From assembly GCA_022925895.1 (NCBI GenBank), contig JAKSYS010000193.1:26794-90793 (forward strand): a stretch of 64,000 bases of DNA, in the 5' to 3' direction. The notes below the pieces were generated by a model. That model worked only from the letters and a program-made list of their open reading frames with translations, was not told where the DNA came from and searched no databases. Below are positions 61,190-64,000 of this stretch, in pieces. Source of the DNA: Fragilaria crotonensis (taxonomy: Eukaryota > Bacillariophyta > Fragilariophyceae > Fragilariales > Fragilariaceae). Made by a program: the position numbers and the translations under genes. Position 1 is the first letter of the stretch. Every line of letters begins with the position of its first letter.

Positions 61190-63212
61190 ATGTGGAAGAA
61201 TTCTGAAATGATGAAGGAAAAGTTTACAACAAAACAACTTGATGTCACAATTTCAAACTCTGCGAGCTCAAGTGGTAAAATGGTTACAGCGGGATATATC
61301 CTGCTCAAAGCTCCGAACACCACTCATAAACTCTGGTACAACAAGTATTTAAGGAGTTTACTGCCGGATCATGCTCCATTTTTGACGTCATTCGACAGAA
61401 AAAGTGCCCTATGGATCAGCTAATTCCACATCTCACGATCCAATGCGGGGAGAAACATGTCACACCGTTGTGCCAAGCACTTCTTCCGATCATGACGGGA
61501 CGAGGTATCGCTCTGTTCTTACCAAGATACGCACTAGGCACAATGAGCAACGAACAGGTTCGAAACATTTTCAGTTCCATGACAGGTGGGCAAAGTCATT
61601 GCAAGCGATCACACTTTCTCCACAAGTCACTCATCTTGATCATCAAGTCGCACTGAATACCATGAAGACGGATCAACAACAAAACGATCTACACGAGAAT
61701 GGATAGCATCTCTAAAGAAAAGGACGGAACCACTTCAGCTTTATGCGATGCAGTTAACGGGACAAATGACAACAAGGCATATTTGGTGACCTGAGTCATT
61801 ATTTTAAACGCGCAATATCAATGGCAGCAATACAAATCAAGGTTTTTCCTCCGAGTCATCGAGAAGCAAGGTTCAGAGACAATTTACCAGGTCTTCCGAC
61901 GTAATAGTCATTCAGACGGAGATCCAAGCAAATGTGCAATTCCTGGAACAAATGTCGATGGCGACAACATGGCACCGAGAACCAGAAGGACAACCAAGGT
62001 CAGATTCAACGTCGCCAAGCAACAATTCCAATCACAACAAGCCCCAAACAGTCTCACAGAACACCAGTCTGAACTCACATCTCCAACGCACAAAACAAGC
62101 ATGGCCAACTCCATCTGAGGCGTCCAACAACCGTAGCGATCAGTCCACTGGAACAACTAACCAACGCAACAACCATGAGCAAAACAATCCGTACCTCGGG
62201 TCGGAGGCAAGTTCTGCCACAAGTATGAAGAGGAAAGAAGCACAACCTCAACACGATCAATGACAGTTGTCTCTCGAATGAATAGCACGGACTCTAGATT
62301 CCATGAACTCGAACAGTTAATCAAACGACAACAACAGGAGAAAACATCAGGAAGATATCATCGGACCGCTTGAACAATCTTGAACGGCAATTCACAAGAA
62401 TAGAGGAGTTGGATACCAAAATGTCGGCAGTCCAGACGCAACTAGAACATTCAAATGTGAAGCTGGAACAATCGGCAAAAGAGCAAAAGATCTTATCAGA
62501 TAATTTGGAGGTACTTTCCAGGAAACATCCCACCAATTTTCAGACATGAACGACAAGATACTTCTCACAATGGAAAGCCAACAAGACATGTCATACACGA
62601 TGTTGGACATGAGGAAACAATTCGAACAATTATCTCAGTTTATGACAGCCATGGCGGACAAAATGGAAATAGCAATGACACGACAACACATCGACGGCAC
62701 GAAGTATTCAAACCCTGGAAATTTGGAAAACTTAGGGCAAACAAAAGAAGCCAACATAGTGGCGGGTCGAGCGTGCATTCTGGATCGACGAAATCGAAGA
62801 CATCTCAGGACTCATCCCAAGACACGAGCGTTTACAGATCTCCTGAGAAAAAGAAACAGCATACAAGATCCAAACACCGAATCGGCGATGACGAACACAA
62901 CAACTGCATAATTGCGGATAAGATAGATAAGGACAAGATTAAACCAATAGAGGGCCTTGCATACCAAGAAGAGAAGGGTGAAGGATTCGCAATTCATGGA
63001 ATCGGTGGTGAAGACCTTCTTGAGGATATGTCTGAGTCGTCGGACGTCTGCTTAAACCTTGAAGATGCTTTCGAGGAACTACAACACGCTAATACCCTAC
63101 ACCAGGCTAGCGGACAACATCATATTGGGAACCTTGCATCCCGCGAAGCCCCAACCGATCTGGACGATCAATACACAAGACCCCTCGATCCAGACGGTGG
63201 CAAACCTGATTA
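61190..63212 (+). pseudogene. LINE ORF1 C-terminal part, frame-broken
   Basis: GYILLKAPNTTHKLWYNKYL (61190 frame) is followed in the next frame by DQLIPHLTIQCGEKHVTPLC (61411 frame), both typical of the ORF1 of this LINE family as I recall it. Gln-rich and coiled-coil sequence follows (62273-62700, with LEQSAKEQKILSDNLEVL), then an acidic segment ending 63212. Several frames are used, so no continuous protein is encoded as written. Confidence 0.55.
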
Positions 63213-63482
63213 ATGGCGACACAGCATCATAATCAGCAGCGTACAGAGGAGGTGATGCGGACACGAGGAGAGACTACCGCGAACGAGGAAATGAACAGCC
63301 TAGATACTACCACGATTCCATTTGGTCAATCATGCAATGGCGGAATGTCCAACAGAACAAGAGGCCGCTATATGTCACAAGGACAAGACAGGCATCCACC
63401 ACTGCCACATCTGTCATCAGTTTTAATGCTCCGAGACATCGCCCTGGACGAATCAAAGCAAGAAAGCAAACAGACCCACAGG

Positions 63483-64000
63483 CTACACAATCATTCGGTG
63501 ATGCGGTTGTGTATAAAGACCCACGTTCGTTAAGGATATTCTTTCAGAATGTAAAGGATTGACGTATTCCTCCGGATTGAGGACTACAAATACTACATGT
63601 CCCAGATGGCGGCATTCGGAGTCGACTGTTTTGGATTGGCTGAGACAAACACCGCGTGGCAACAATACCATCTCCAAATGGAATACACAGCGAGTGTTAA
63701 GAGACAGTTTAGATTGGGGAAAACAGTCTTTGGGTACCCAATAACGGAGGTGGATCGATGTTCGAGTAGCGAATCTTTCAGGCAGGGGATGTCTCACCAC
63801 TATCCGAGGAAAACACACAACGACAGTTCAAGGTCCAGGAATCTGCGACCCTACAGGACTGGGCAGATGGAGGAATCACCATCGAAGGTAAAGGCGGATC
63901 CACTCTTCGTTACTCACTGTCTACAGAGTATGCGAGGGATCAGTAAGGCAGGCGCCACTAGGAGTGCATTGGTAAGGGAACATGAGTACTACCGGAGACA
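63483..64000 (+). pseudogene. LINE AP-endonuclease, N-terminal part
   Basis: SLRIFFQNVKG (metal-site Asn) near 63526 shifts frame into YYMSQMAAFGVDCFGLAETN, with the catalytic Glu in LAETN. A further shift near 63780 reaches sequence reading TTVQGPGICDPTGLGRW, seen in this endonuclease family. The domain is cut by the window edge. Confidence 0.65.

Larger units (their letters stand above)
59851..64000 (+). mobile_element. Third LINE (5' part), runs off the window
   Basis: It starts AGATTTTACACAATTTT, similar to the 5' end of the LINE at 50314 (AGAATTTTCACC), right where accessory-gene homology ends. ORF1 and the beginning of an AP-endonuclease are inside the window. The left flank has a doubled CAAGATTT, compatible with a target-site duplication whose partner lies outside. 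Confidence 0.7.

Overview
This window looks like transposon-dense nuclear DNA of a stramenopile, most likely a pennate diatom. That placement is inference from three things: three short spliceosomal introns (69 to 85 bp) that each carry a CTAAC branch-point motif; mobile-element families I recognise as common in diatoms (Copia elements with a DNG protease motif, DIRS-like, Crypton-like, APE-type LINEs, Plavaka/CMC-like DDE elements); and no bacterial operon structure. Almost nothing here is a conventional single-copy host gene.

Layout. Positions 1-17,000 hold two diverged minus-strand copies of an F-box-like gene, the left one cut by the window edge. Between them lie a GC-rich LINE with an intact 1311-residue protein (RT, CCHC finger, restriction-like endonuclease) inside a (TG)n tract, a decayed Crypton-like tyrosine-recombinase gene, and a 5'-truncated, frame-broken LINE. 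A plus-strand DIRS-like element follows (17.56-23.76 kb: gag, RT, RNase H, tyrosine recombinase). Its recombinase is cut exactly where a Copia LTR begins. Positions 23.77-33.93 kb are a three-LTR Copia composite on the minus strand: LTR1, full internal region, LTR2, a second and more diverged partial internal region, LTR3. A satellite of about 188-bp monomers fills 34.07-35.85 kb.

Positions 36.5-59.9 kb are the most interesting part. Two copies of a DDE-type transposase gene (Plavaka/CMC-like, A and B) each face, tail to tail, a minus-strand accessory gene. In copy A the accessory gene appears to be one very long reading, 44.4 down to 39.4 kb, broken by small frameshifts. It carries a GNAT acetyltransferase domain, a Ulp1/C48-like protease domain, a long charged linker and a papain-fold cysteine-protease-like domain. 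Between A and B sits a four-exon gene of unknown function. Transposase B is split by an 8-kb APE-type LINE with a perfect 15-bp target-site duplication. The accessory gene of copy B is cut at about 59.85 kb by a third LINE that runs off the right edge.

How the parts relate: this is a nested insertion record. LINEs lie inside the DDE element and a Copia element lies inside the DIRS-like element. Many reading frames are interrupted only by one-base changes in homopolymers while every domain motif is preserved. Young decay and uncorrected assembly indels both fit this, and the sequence alone cannot separate them.
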